Part shown: in pieces, positions 44,791 through 55,235 of the stretch
Layout: every line of letters starts with the position of its first letter
How positions within the stretch are numbered: the stretch's first letter is position 1
Source of the DNA: Morinoia aosen
Taxonomy: Eukaryota > Arthropoda > Malacostraca > Amphipoda > Talitridae
NCBI GenBank assembly: GCA_030386875.1
Contig: CM059575.1
Span: 13,354,293-13,418,292, forward strand
DNA length: 64,000 nt
Direction of reading: 5' to 3'
The notes under the pieces: generated by a model
What the model saw: only the letters and a program-made list of their open reading frames with translations
Told to the model about the DNA's origin: nothing
Databases searched by the model: none
Made by a program: the position numbers and the translations under genes

Positions 44791-45927
44791 CTAGTTAGTT
44801 TTAATTACTTTAAGGTATTATTAAAGCCTTCTTTATTATCGTCTGTGTTCTATTGCTCCACTTGAGCCTTGCACCTAACTTGCCACTGAAAGAGGAGAAA
44901 CCTCACTGAGGATAGATTCCTCGATCAGCTGAGTTTCGACCGACCAACAAATTATATTAATATTTGAATCACAACGAGTTATGAGCTTAAACTCACTTGT
45001 TACCCTATTTTTACTCCTAAACCTTCTTTTACAGTATAACTGCACTTCACTGCCAAAGCACCTGCCTTTGTTCCTGCAACTTCGTTTTTTTGTCACGTAC
45101 CGCAAGCATTTTCCACCGAACGTCGAACGTTGAGCGGGTAAGAGGGCTTGTGTCAGATTTCTGTAATTATTTTCACTAAACAAGCTATTTTCGTTCATCT
45201 AATTAACTTGGCATAATAATTATTTCAATTTCTTTCTCTCCTCGTGCAGTAAACCTTGCACCTCTCTCCTACCTTTGCTCGAGACCAGAGCCAGGACTCC
45301 AGGAAGACCTCTTTCCAACCCTTGCTGGCCGAAGGACACGAGAGCGCTTATGTCTTCGAATTAGCGCAACAATCTGCGCAACCTCAAAACCTATTCTCAT
45401 TAGAGAGTTGTATTATGCCTGGGCACGATTTTCTAAGCCTTCGCTCATGTATATTTGTTTGCCTAGCGCCATAAAATTAAAGAACTTAAATCTGCAATGC
45501 GTGTTATTCACATCATAAATAAATGTTACGAGTATTACTCTGTCGTTCATTTCTTCTTACTATATCTTTGCTTCTCTCTGCAAGTCAGGAGTAGATCGCC
45601 TGGCCTCATATTTTACGCTCATTGAACAGAGCTTGTAACTAGGTAAACAAACAAAGAGGAGAAACTATAGCGAAGGCAATATAAAATTTTGCGCGTATCG
45701 TGACATATATGACTCTATTTAAGTCAGAGAATTTTATTTTCTAACATCCGCATGACCCTGATATTGTGTCATATCTACACCTATAAACATGGAAACATTG
45801 AATATTTTCATCTAATACCAGCAATTGGTTTATATGATAGTTTAGGGTAATTTATGCATTTTTAGGGTAATCTTCAACAAAGTTTTAGGGTAGGAACTGT
45901 CACACCCGTGGAAGCCCTGCGCGGAGG

Positions 45928-47448
45928 CCGGAGCAGCGGGGTCAGTTGAATGCTGCGGCTCGGAGAGTACGGATGTAGATGAACGTGCGCTCCGGTTAGT
46001 AGCTATCGCATGTGCGATAGGGAAGAAAAAAAGAACGACAAGTGACTCACGCTACCTATCTATTTCCTTCGTGTATAAGTAATTTACAGTCAATCAAAGA
46101 CATAACTACCCAACTATGTTTCATTCTAATTAACAAGAAACAGGGTTGATTTACTCGAAATAAATGCTATATATTTCAAAAATATATACACGGTATTCAT
46201 TTTTGATTTTGGTTTTATTCACTCAGGTACAAATGCAATGGGAAGAATTATTTAACTTGTATATTTTCTATATACAAATAAATAATACACATGACTTACC
46301 TGAATGACTACTTGACTATGCAAATTTGATGTTGACCGCCGTCTCTCTACCCATCATTAAGAAATGACAACATATCATAGCTAGATAGGGTCAGTCGCTG
46401 TACCTCCTCTGTACCTGCTTCGATTTTTTTTAAATGCTGAACATTTTGTTCAGCCTAAAAATACTGTGTCTTCAATGTGTGAATTTTTTTACTAGTTCAA
46501 AATGACAGAGTTACACCACAACGAAAAGTTACGTGTCCTCTGTTTAGCAAGCATAAAACTAAGCTCGAAATGTCAATTGAGCCTGAAAACATTTCTATCC
46601 GTGGTGGCCTCTTTTGGTGGAATTTTATTCTGTAATGTCTATTATCTCTTCCGAGCTTTTCAAGGAAATCACAATTTCGAAAACGATAACTCAAGTTTCA
46701 AAATCTTGGGCTTTATACTAAGTGGTAGCAAGGTTACTGGTCAAACGAATTTAAAACATTTTTTCGCATTATCAATTAGAAATATCAAAGCAAAATGATG
46801 AATTTCAACAGAGAAGGCTTCAAAGAAAATTTCCATTTGTAAAAGTATGCTGATTGCGTATTCTGGATACCATAATCCAAATGAAAGGGAATTTAATCGC
46901 CACAGAAAAATAATGCAGTTGAATAATTTCTTGTATTTCTTAAGCTTTATCCGTGTTGCTATCAAAGCTATCGATTAGAAGAGGGAGTCACACAGACGGA
47001 TGGACGCGGCTACTTTTATAATAGTGGTTATATCAACTGTCAATGCCTTCTCAGTGTCTAGAGATGTTAACCTAGCTTTGTAAGCAAATTCTTATAACTT
47101 TATATCTTATATGTTGAATTTTTGACGTTTCAGAGGCATTCCTTTACTTTAAATTGGTCTCTGAGCTGGAGCACCAGCTCGCGTGCCCAATCACTCGTTG
47201 TAGAAAGCGCAAGCAATAGACAGAAGTACAATAGAACACTCCATGATAAAGTACAACTGCAAAATGGGAGAGCTGTCGGGCGATGACCCTGAAATGACGT
47301 GTAGTTCACTCCTAACTACGCGCCACAGATGCTTGCTGCACAAGAAGACGCGTCAAAAACCGCACACCGTCGAAGTTCATGCAGCACTCGTGCATCCGAC
47401 ATGCATGCGTCAAATTAGGGCGAGTCGCGCGTGAGTTGCACGAAGAAA
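45928..47448. other. Right part of the Harbinger-like element
   Basis: Non-coding as far as I can see. Short frames at 46497-46798 have no recognisable domain. GC-rich subterminal sequence at 47240-47448 resembles in style the left subterminal part (42120-42203). Confidence 0.4.
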
Positions 47449-47716
47449 CGCATAGTGTAGCCGGGCCTTTAGAATCGCAGTAACTGTGCTGTTATTTGGT
47501 CTAACTCATTATACAATACGTGTCGCTTAAGACGGCTGTGACTTTTACGTGTAAATTGAAACTTATAGTATTTTATTCCATAATTAAACGATACTTTTAT
47601 GGCAAAAAATACCGTATTTGTTTGCACTCAATTATGTTACACACCGACGTGTGGCAACTGTTGAAGTGGGCGTGGTTCTTGGTCACGTGACAAGCCGTTC
47701 ACGTACACAAGACTCG

Positions 47717-47752
47717 CACACGCACACAGACTGGAGCAACTTTGACGTGGGT
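47717..47752 (-). repeat. MULE right terminal inverted repeat
   Basis: 36 bases, exact reverse complement of 30895-30930, followed by the probable target duplication gcgggcggc and by RNase H coding sequence of the Mag-like element. Confidence 0.92.
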
Positions 47753-47761
47753 GCGGGCGGC

Positions 47762-48256
47762 AGCATTCAGAGGTGGGCTCTTCAGCTGCAATCCTACAAG
47801 TTCACCTTGCGTCACCGGTCTGGCGTGCTTTTGGGGACGGCTGATGCTCTCAGTCGTCTACCTTTAACCACGTCCGAGAAAGCCACGCCCATTCCAGCAG
47901 AATGGACGTCCCGAGTAAACTTCCTCGAGTCAGCTCCGGTCACCAGCACCCAAGTTCGCGACGGCCCCCTAATGGACCCAGTACTTTCGAAAGGTTACAA
48001 ATACTGCCAGGCAGGCTGGCCTTCGACGGTAATCGGGGACCCCGATCTCGCTCCGTACACTAGGAGGAGAGACGAATCGTCCACACAAAATGGCTGTGTG
48101 CTCTGGAGAGCAAGAATAATTGTGCCTCAAGCCCTCAGACAAGCTATTGTGGATGAACTTCACTCTGGCCATGCAGGATAATCCAGGATGAAGGAATTAG
48201 CTCGCAGTTATGTATGGTGGCCCATTCTGGACAAAGATCTGGAAGAAACGACTGAA
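47762..48256 (+). pseudogene. Mag-like pol: end of RNase H and integrase zinc region
   Basis: Continues the frame cut at 30891: SIQRWALQLQSYKFTLRHRSG and GTADALSRLPL mark the end of RNase H. A linker follows, then the integrase N-terminal region (LRQAIVDELHSGHAG). A TAA at 48179 is followed in frame by SRMKELARSYVWWP. The sequence stops at LEETT, where the Harbinger-like element is inserted. The cysteine half of the zinc finger is found after 49843 (SCSECLSNR). Confidence 0.85.
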
Positions 48257-49842
48257 GGGCCGTTTACACTGGTCTACATTTTGCTGCAGGCTCACGTGTA
48301 GACGCCTCGTGTGGAGCTTCACAAGAGCCATGCGCGTTTAAACTAGACACCAATGGAGCGAGCCATGGAGCGCGCGCTGCTCAACAGGGCTGCCACTCTA
48401 GATATTATATAGCTAGATCTAGATGTGTTTGCTGAAGCCTAGATGCAAAATTTCGAACCTAGATATTAGCTATAAAACCTATATAGTTTTTTCAGCATGC
48501 TAGAAATTTTCTAGCTAGAATTACAATTAAGCTATGTATATGATAGATTACTGTAAATTCGAATTAAGAATTCACCATAATGGTTGGTTACTACTTCATT
48601 CTTATTATATTTGTTAATTTACTTAAGCAAATTGTCTGAATAGTGATGCCACCATATTCTGATCATGTTATGTTCAGATTATGAACGACACCAAGACGGC
48701 TATTTCACGGTTCATAAGCTAAAGCACACTATCTCCAATTGCAAAACTAGTGATGTTATCAAAAAATCATGGAATAAAATGCACATACATTATCAAGAAT
48801 GTATTGCGGCCTCATTTTGACGAAAGACTGACCAATGATATTGGTAACAATGAGTTCAGTTTATTGTTGGATGGAAGCAATGATATTTCTAACATGAAAC
48901 TACTTGGTGTATCAGTTATATTCTGAAGTAATGCATCTAATAAAGTAGAATAAACTTACTTAGCAATTGCAAAATTATGAAAAGTGGTGAAGATAGCGGT
49001 GTGAACGCCTTAAAACAATTGTTGATAAGTAGGAATCTGAGCATTGATAATTTGCAATGCAATAGAGACTGACCTTTCTACTCGCAACACGTGTGGAATT
49101 GAAGAATTTTTGGATACCAATCTATATTAGGGCAAATATCAGGATTCTAGATAATTCATATAAAGATAAATTGCCTAATTTAAAGCAATTTATGATATAA
49201 ATATCCTTATATGCTATTGTTCAACTAATTTATTATAGTAGATAATTAATTTATTTCTAGATACATTTTTGGATGTTTTATTTTTAAATCTAGATGTTTC
49301 TCGATATTTTTTGAGGTCACACTTCATTTTTTTGGTCAAACAAAGGTGGCAGCCATGCAGCACAAAACCAGTCAGTGTGGCCTGCTGCTATGAAATATGG
49401 ATTGCTGTAGACGAGCTTGTGTGAATATTGTTGCTGCATCGTAGAGCTACGTAATCTCTTTTTTATTTGCATGAGTGAAATGTTACTATATTCGTTCATT
49501 TTCTTTAAAATAAAATGGAAAGCAGCCTCCTTATATTCGCAGCTTTTAGTCTGCCAAAGGCATTGATGGGCTTAGTACATTTCAATTAAAAGCAGTGTAG
49601 TTTCTCGCGGCAGTGTCGAGTCAGTCATAACGGGTGAGCGAGAGGCGCTACCTCACTTGATGACTACCAACCGCACACTGACCAGTCTAGAGCTGCGCCT
49701 CTCACACGTGCGGCGCTGCACGGATTCGAGCAAAGCGAATCGGGAATTTCGAACACACACACACAAATATGAACCTCTGTGGTGAGCCTCGTCTACACGA
49801 GTCGCGCCTCAAGGCCGAAATGTCCCCTAGTGTAAACACCCC
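48257..49842. mobile_element. Harbinger-like element with nested hAT relic
   Basis: Inverted ends gggccgtttacactgg and cccctagtgtaaacacccc. They recall the ends of the MADF-bearing element at 52765-54540 (gggcccttttacattgacgg), which has a 3-bp duplication, so I place it in PIF/Harbinger with caution. The flanks (tgaa left, tcaa right) do not give a clear duplication. It splits the Mag-like integrase zinc finger between LEETT and SCSEC. It has no transposase of its own type. Confidence 0.7.
48385..49357 (+). mobile_element. hAT relic with tctagat motifs
   Basis: Ends cagggctgccac and gtggcagccatg. The flanking octamers ctgctcaa and cagcacaa agree at 6 of 8. Subterminal ctagat motifs occur at both ends (48411-48480, 49250-49300). 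Between 48700 and 48930 scraps of a hAT transposase can be read in different frames (VLRPHFDERLTNDI, FSLLLDGSNDISNMKLLGVSV), the latter being the first catalytic region. All are interrupted. Confidence 0.7.
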
Positions 49843-50847
49843 TCAAGTCATGCAGCGAGTGCCTGAGCAATCGAGCTGCACCAACGAAAGCTCCAACCGT
49901 GGAATGGCCTACGAAGCCTTGGCATCGCATACACATTGACTACGTGGGCCCAATGGATGGGAGATACTATCTAGTGATCGTGGACGCACACTCAAAGTGG
50001 GTTGAAATTTTTCCCACATCTACTACAACCTCTAGCGAAACGATCTCGTGCCTGAAACACATTTTTGCGACATTTGGATTTCCAGTAACAATTGTTTCGG
50101 ACAACGGAACGTGTTTCACATCGACTGAATTCCAAGAATTTGTGAAGACATGTGGTATACGGCATATTACGAGCGCACCATACCATCCTTCAACTAATGG
50201 GACTGGCAGAGTGCATGGTACAAACTTTCAAGAAGAATAAACGAAAGTCAACGGAACCCCTACGCCTAGCACTAGACAGGTTCCTGTTCAACTATCGGCT
50301 AAAACCCCACTCGACAACAGGTGTTACGCCCGCCGAGTTGATGCTAGGCAGGAAAGTTCGCTCTCGTCTTGATCTACTTTGGCCGTCAAAAGCAATCGCG
50401 TCCAAAGTGGCTCAACGCCAGGACGCTCAGAAAAGATACCACGCGGGGCCTCGCGCGGTTGACATTCCGCCTGAGTCACCTGTGATGGTCCGTCAATACA
50501 CACCGGGTTCCCCAAAATGGACCCCTGCTACTACCGTTGAGAAAACTGGCCCGGTGTCCTACAAGTGCCAACTGCAGGGGGGAGAGGTCGTTCACCGACA
50601 CCAGGACCAAGTCATTACGTGCTCGAACACCATCCCCAGACCCAGGGAACAATCTACGGAGGAAACCGTGTTGATTCCACAACCTGCTCGAGATTCATAC
50701 CCACCATCTCCGACCAATGAACCTGACCCCGAAACACCTGATTACCCGATTCCCACCCAGGAGGCAAGGATGCACGAGCCTCCAAGTGCTAGCATCTCAC
50801 GCAGGTCTACCCGGGCTCGGAAGCCTGTGGTGAGAATGGACCTTTAG
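49843..50847 (+). pseudogene. Mag-like integrase core and C-terminal domain
   Basis: Begins SCSECLSNRAAPTKAP and PWHRIHIDYVGPM (first catalytic aspartate), then TIVSDNGTCF (second). A frameshift near 50195 moves to the 50152-50847 frame, where LAECMVQTFKK provides the glutamate. Next comes NYRLKPHSTTGVTPAELMLGRK and a GPY/F-type C-terminus (WTPATTVEKTGPVSYKCQL, VHRHQDQVI). A proline-rich tail ends at TAG 50845. There is no chromodomain and no env-like frame after it. One frameshift plus the upstream insertion make it non-functional. Confidence 0.85.
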
Positions 50848-50899
50848 GATTGACTATATTAAATAAGGGGACTTGGGATACAAGGGGGGGTTTCTAATT

Positions 50900-50912
50900 A
50901 AGGAGGGAGGGG
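50900..50912 (+). promoter_or_regulatory. Polypurine tract of the Mag-like element
   Basis: aaggagggagggg directly before the 3' LTR, the expected primer site for plus-strand DNA synthesis. Confidence 0.8.
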
Positions 50913-51318
50913 TATAATATAGCGAGTAGTGTAAGTTCTAGTTAGAGAGACCTAAAGTTGGCAACGCTCGTGAGAGCAACACTCGCAGCCAGTCTTCTAT
51001 TGGTCTCGGGCCCAACAACAAGTAGATGTTGGCCGAGTGTGTGTGTATATAAATTACCTAATGTGGCAAGTAAACTACCTCTAAGTTATTCTCTAACTAC
51101 CTACTACTAATTCTATTCTACTCTATCCTTCTATTTCAATCTATCTCCGCTCTACTCTCGCTGGCCACATGTCTGGTAGTTGAGTATCTGAGTTGTAAGG
51201 TATCTAAGAGGTGAGTGAAGTATTTACCTTATGTGATGTGTCATTGCATTCGTCTATTGATGTGCTATTTGTGTATTGATGAGGTGTACTAATGTTATCT
51301 CTGTCTTAATACATAACA
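50913..51318 (+). repeat. 3' LTR of the Mag-like element
   Basis: 406 bp with four differences from 27745-28150. The first two bases are TA where the 5' copy has the usual TG. Ends tacataaca and is followed by the target duplication ccaac. Confidence 0.92.
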
Positions 51319-51323
51319 CCAAC

Positions 51324-52115
51324 TTATGTTAGTTTCTGTTCATCATAATAGATAAACATCTGACCATCAAAGAGCACATCGCTCATATTAGTTCTAAATT
51401 TTCAAAATCCATCGGAATCGTAAATAAAGTTAACAAATTTCTGCCTGAAACTGCCTTACAAATGCTCTACCGAACGCTTATTTCACCATACCTGCAATAC
51501 GGAATAGAAGCATGCCACGGAACTGATGAAAATAAAACCAATATAATTTTTACTCTGCAAAAAAGAACCATCAGAGTGGTAAAGAATCTAGAATATGATG
51601 CTCACACAAATGATTCAGTCAAAAAGTTACAAATACTTTAACTTTCGGAACTCTACAGAATCTCTATTTGAAATTTCCTTTACATAACATGCATAAATGA
51701 TGGCGACAATAGCCTAAAACAATTATTAACTGCGCAAACTGGTCATCATGACCATTTAACCCGAAATAAAAGTAAATTCATGCTTCCTTATTATTCAAAG
51801 GCCCGGTTGCAACACAGTATCCTCTTCGTTGGAACTAAAACTTGGAATTCAATACCTGCGGAGACCCGTGAAAGTTATTCTCACGAGGTATTCAAAAGAA
51901 ATCTTGAGTCTCCCTTCCTATCAGAATACTAGTCGTGCAAGATCACCGAGTCAAATCTTGTCTCCTACATAACTGGTTCTAATAATGTAATTTGCCATGG
52001 GTAATATCGCCGATCTTCAGTCTGCTGTTAAATCATTTATCGAATATACTGTTAAATACAGTCCATATGACCTATTTTGTGAAATGAAGCATCTAATATC
52101 GAGTTAATTATCTCC
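51324..52115 (+). pseudogene. LINE ORF2 C-terminus and 3' region
   Basis: Continues the LINE cut at 27744: DKHLTIKEHIAHISSKFSKS, FLPETALQMLYRTLISPYLQ and LQKRTIRVVKNLEY are the conserved thumb region of CR1/jockey-type reverse transcriptases. After a stop at 51639, ARLQHSILFVGTKTWNSIPAE follows in the tail. The end of the coding part is at about 51930 and the 3' UTR runs on to about 52115. It closely parallels the fragment at 16900-17400. Confidence 0.78.
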
Positions 52116-52127
52116 TTGAGCATCCGT

Positions 52128-52437
52128 TGAGGGCCCGAGCTGAGAGTTAGGTAGGCTTTCTTTTTGTTGAAATAAAATGTTTTTTATTATGTTAAGGACC
52201 ACCTTTTTTCGGTTCACTACTGTCCTGTTTTTCAGCACCTCTGACTTTCTTCTTCAACTTTTATCTTATTTCATGAACTTCTTTCCATCTTACTGTTTCT
52301 ATGCCCTTTCTGCATAGATTCCTCATTTTCTTTTCTCCATACTAAATGGTGCCTTCCTTCTTCCTCTCTTCGATACGCTCTATTTTTGCAGCGGTTAGGG
52401 AGGCTTAAACTAAGTTATAATCTAATCTAATCTAATC
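52128..52437 (+). mobile_element. SINE-like retroposon with (aatct) tail, copy 3
   Basis: Starts tgagggcccgagctgagag (5'-truncated relative to copies 1 and 2) and ends ctaatctaatctaatc. The perfect 12-bp flanking duplication is ttgagcatccgt (52116-52127, 52438-52449). The target is a gcatccgtagatgccg tail that also ends the tRNA-derived SINEs. Confidence 0.82.
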
Positions 52438-52560
52438 TTGAGCATCCGTAGATGCCGTTGTTTGTTTGTTGATTAGTCTAATGTGAAACTAGGTTAAGTG
52501 AATTAGATTAAACATTATTGTACACTTTAGAATAACGTTGATGGTAGGATGTGTAGTGGA
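52438..52560 (+). repeat. SINE-type tail and LINE end sequence
   Basis: gcatccgtagatgccgttgtttgtttgtt matches the 3' end of the SINEs at 16280-16525 and 63270-63570. It is followed by gattagtctaatgtgaaactagg, which matches the LINE tail at 17350-17370. In the 16900-17400 copy the gcatccg...gttt block is absent, so it is an inserted truncated SINE tail here. Confidence 0.6.
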
Positions 52561-52764
52561 CCCTTAAAGTCCAAACGACCCAAAATCTTTCAAATTATTA
52601 ATTTCACCATCTAAAAATCTAATATCACAAACACAACTATTTTCATAATTTTCTACCATGAAGTCTCATCAATATAATCCCGAAAACCATTAAAAATGTG
52701 ATCCGAAATTATTTTCACCAGGAATGTAGTTTCGATCGTTAACCGCCTCTCGATGGAAACAGTA

Positions 52765-54540
52765 GGGCCCTTTTACATTGACGGTGTCTTCGCGCTCCAC
52801 ACCGTCGCTCCATCCCGCGAGTCAAATAAGCTCCGCCCACAGCAGAGCAAAATGACCCTTATTGCCACGCTCACGGTGAAGAGCGGCGATATTCTGCATG
52901 CTAAATATTGGCGGTGTGCACTGCCAGTCGACAGCATTTAATTGCTTCTGAGACCATAGAGAGCATGTGTAGTCATGGCTTACATATTATGGAGCAAAGA
53001 AGAAATTGAAACTATTATCGAAAAATGTAAAGAATTTCCATGTTTATGGAACGTTACGCTCGCGGAGAATAAAAACAGAGTGTCCAAAGAAGATGCTTTT
53101 AAAAGTATGGCATTTCACTTCCCAAATTATAATATTTCAATGGTTAGAATAAAAATTCAAACACTGAGAGGCCAAGACAGGAAACAGCTCTCACTATTCA
53201 AAAAATCAAAGACCCATACTCAGGGTGTGTGAATGTAAAATTAATTACGGTGCAATTAAAATTATACAGTGTGCATTACTCTCAGGAAAAGTACTTCAAG
53301 TAGACGAAAAACATTCGGCAGGTATCATTAGAAATTATTGAACTTGAAGGAGAAGTAAAAAAGTACACCTACAAATTAGTAATTGGTATTCATTTTTTCT
53401 TTCTATTTGCAGTGTTTTTTTAAGGTAATTGGGTAGTAATAAAGTTTTTTAGGATATTATCTTTTTACTTCTGCAAAATATTCTGTAAATACTCTGCAAA
53501 TTGTTCTGCCAAGTATTCTGCCAATACTGACGATCAGGGCTCCCACTGAAAATGTTCAGATAAACCTAGATTGAACATGAAAAAAATCCAGATTTGTTAA
53601 AAATAAATGTAGAAGTGTAGTTTTAATAAGAAAAAAGTAAAAGTTAACATTCGTCAGTAGAAACAATGACGGCAATGCTGATTTTATTCCTGTATTTCCT
53701 CCTAACTCTCTTCTGTAGCGCAAATTTCAATATTAAGTCGACTTTTCTGCTGTCCAAGGCGCTTTTCATTACGCTGGTGACATACTCTGTTGATGACATC
53801 TCGTACCAATTTCGGTTTAAGCTTCCAACCGTGACAGGTTTTTATTTCCTTCCATTAACCATTCTTCTTTGAAAGACGGCGTATACCTCTTTTTAGACAT
53901 CGTTTTTGGAGGGCTAGACATTTTGAATACTAGTGCGGCAATAAAATAAAAATTTGAATGTTTAAAAAAATTAATTTTTAGGCATTCATTTAAAGGAATG
54001 CACGACCAGCTTTACGATCAAAATGAGTGTCATCTCACTGCAACGTGCCAAGCAAATCGAAGCAACACAAGTGGAGCGCCGGCTATCCCTGGCTTGGCCG
54101 GGCTTGCAAGTTCGTAAGGTACTCGTTCGTTACGCGTTTTTTAAGGTCGATAAACAAATTGGACACGTTTTACCCCATCCGATAGGCGTTGTTTTGAATC
54201 AGATATTCATTTGCAAACGGTGTTGAAACAATAATTCCTAGCTGCATCATTAAATTTACTTCAGTTAATGATGAATTTACTGTCTTGACTCGATTAAAAA
54301 ATATATTTAGCAATAGATCAAAAATTAAACCTAGCAGCCCAGGAGGGGTCGAAAAAAACAAGATCTCGGTGGATAAACCCAGGAGGGGGAGCCCTGCGTG
54401 ACGATTGCTGTCTCTCGGGAAGGAGCGTTATATTGAGCGGCAATGTAAAAGCAAGTCGGTGTGCACTGACGCTCAATCCTCTCGTGGGCGGAGCTATTGC
54501 TAGTTCACAGTCGCTCCACACCGCTAGTGTAAAATGAGCT
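52765..54540 (+). mobile_element. PIF/Harbinger-like element with a MADF ORF
   Basis: Ends gggcccttttacattgacgg and ctagtgtaaaatgagct pair imperfectly and carry a GGTGT and GCTCC subterminal match. The flanking duplication is GTA (52762-52764, 54541-54543), the 3-bp size typical of PIF/Harbinger. The only recognisable frame is a MADF-domain protein at 52975-53232. No DDE nuclease is seen in the remaining 1.3 kb, so the element is defective. Confidence 0.72.
52975..53232 (+). CDS. MADF-domain protein of a Harbinger-like element
   Basis: 85 codons, start ATG at 52975. ILWSKEEIETIIEKCKEFPC LW and NKNRVSKEDAFKSMAFHF fit the MADF fold (Myb/SANT-like in Adf1), a DNA-binding domain. Many PIF/Harbinger elements encode a second, Myb/MADF-type protein that works with the nuclease in binding the ends. 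The frame ends soon after the domain (KTHTQGV, then stop). It may be a first exon or a truncated gene. Confidence 0.6.
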   Translation: MAYILWSKEEIETIIEKCKEFPCLWNVTLAENKNRVSKEDAFKSMAFHFPNYNISMVRIKIQTLRGQDRKQLSLFKKSKTHTQGV

Positions 54541-54543
54541 GTA

Positions 54544-55235
54544 GTGAGACTCCATCTTAATGACGTTCACTGTGTCGCGATTCCGCATTTGGGATGGTGC
54601 TCGTAATTTTAGTCCACGGGATCTACTAGACATCACACACACTCCACACTAAAACACCATGCCCCTAAATCAGACCTTCAACTGACTCACCTCTCTATAC
54701 TTTGAGGCGTTCTGATGCATGGAAACCCAACTCACTACATGACATGTAGCTGCTACCCCCATCTGCGTGCTTTCCCTCGCAGAAACCAGCCACACGAGCT
54801 CAGATTTTTTACTAAGATTCTACTTTGCTGGTAAACCGCCCAGGCTGCCGCTACTAGCAGACCTTTACCCATCATTGCAAATGTCTCCCATTGTTGACTT
54901 ATTATTGGAAGCCGAGCTCAACGCTCATAACTCATTATAATAACTCACAACTCATAACTCACTACACACACGAAGCCGCACTCTTCCGGAGACCTGCTGA
55001 GGATTCACAACCAAGATTGAATCCCTAAAGAAGTCCACGAAGAAGCAAGACTGCGACTCAACACTTCACCTTCAATAAATACCAAAAAGGCGAGCATATT
55101 CGGACTTTCCTTCGCCTTTTACTTGATGGTTTGGGAAACAGTCCTTATAACGACACCAGTTGTGTGTGTGAATGCCTTACTTCTTGGGAGTCATGGTAGC
55201 CTGATCCAATCTAATCCTTTTCTCATTGTGAAGCA
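54544..55235. other. Spacer, possibly LTR-like
   Basis: No protein recognised. A run of actcataactc words is found at 54925-54965. aataaa at 55075 is followed by an imperfect inverted pair aaaaggcgagcatattcgg / ccttcgcctttt (55085-55120), the kind of arrangement seen at LTR R-U5 borders. No matching second copy, so not called. Confidence 0.3.

Larger units (their letters stand above)
42212..45919. mobile_element. Degenerate hAT element
   Basis: Ends cagtgcttccac and gtggaagccctg, with a perfect 8-bp duplication cgcggagg (42204-42211, 45920-45927). Subterminal tttagggtaa motifs occur repeatedly at both ends (42233-42350 and 45840-45895), as expected for hAT transposase-binding sites. One short transposase relic remains (43321-43590). 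The region 43600-45840 includes a hairpin-forming minisatellite and sequence of unknown origin. Confidence 0.88.
42113..47468. mobile_element. PIF/Harbinger-like element with a nested hAT
   Basis: The inverted ends share a perfect 20-bp core, ggcccggctacactatgcgt. The flanks are TTA at 42110-42112 and 47469-47471. The related uninterrupted sequence at 31584-31605 reads ...acatacggtagaatcgcag, so the empty site and the 3-bp duplication can be read directly. Three-bp TWA duplications and GGCCCGGCTACACTA-type ends are typical of PIF/Harbinger. No transposase or Myb ORF is recognised in 42133-42203 or 45928-47448, so this is a non-autonomous member. The hAT at 42212-45919 makes up most of the length. 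Confidence 0.85.
30895..47752 (+). mobile_element. Mutator-like element (MULE), 16.9 kb with passengers
   Basis: Perfect 36-bp terminal inverted repeats, 30895-30930 (starting acccacgtcaaagttgctcc) and 47717-47752. The flanks ccgggcggc (30886-30894) and gcgggcggc (47753-47761) agree at 8 of 9 bases, matching the 8-9-bp duplication of Mutator-like elements. On both sides lies RNase H of the Mag-like element (TDHKPLLGLF left, IQRWALQL right). The element encodes an intron-bearing transposase (31881-40634). It also contains an internally deleted extra copy of its own ends (about 30965-31735), a palindromic hAT-type insertion (34684-38640) and a Harbinger-like insertion (42113-47468). Removing the insertions leaves about 7.5 kb. 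Confidence 0.88.
27745..51318 (+). mobile_element. Mag-like Ty3 LTR retrotransposon, full length, heavily invaded
   Basis: The two 406-bp LTRs (27745-28150, 50913-51318) differ at four positions only. They start tgtaatatag (tataatatag in the 3' copy) and end tacataaca. The target duplication is ccaac at 27740-27744 and 51319-51323, within LINE ORF2. Gag, protease, reverse transcriptase, RNase H and integrase follow in standard Ty3 order. A polypurine tract aaggagggagggg lies at 50900-50912. About 18.4 kb of the internal region is foreign: a Mutator-like element in RNase H (30895-47752) and a Harbinger-like element before the integrase core (48257-49842). Without them the element is about 5.1 kb. 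Confidence 0.93.

Noticed and set aside
52550-55170. Solo LTR interrupted by the MADF-bearing element
   Set aside because: Possible tgtagtggaccc start and tataacgaca end, but no matching target duplication and no second copy to prove it.
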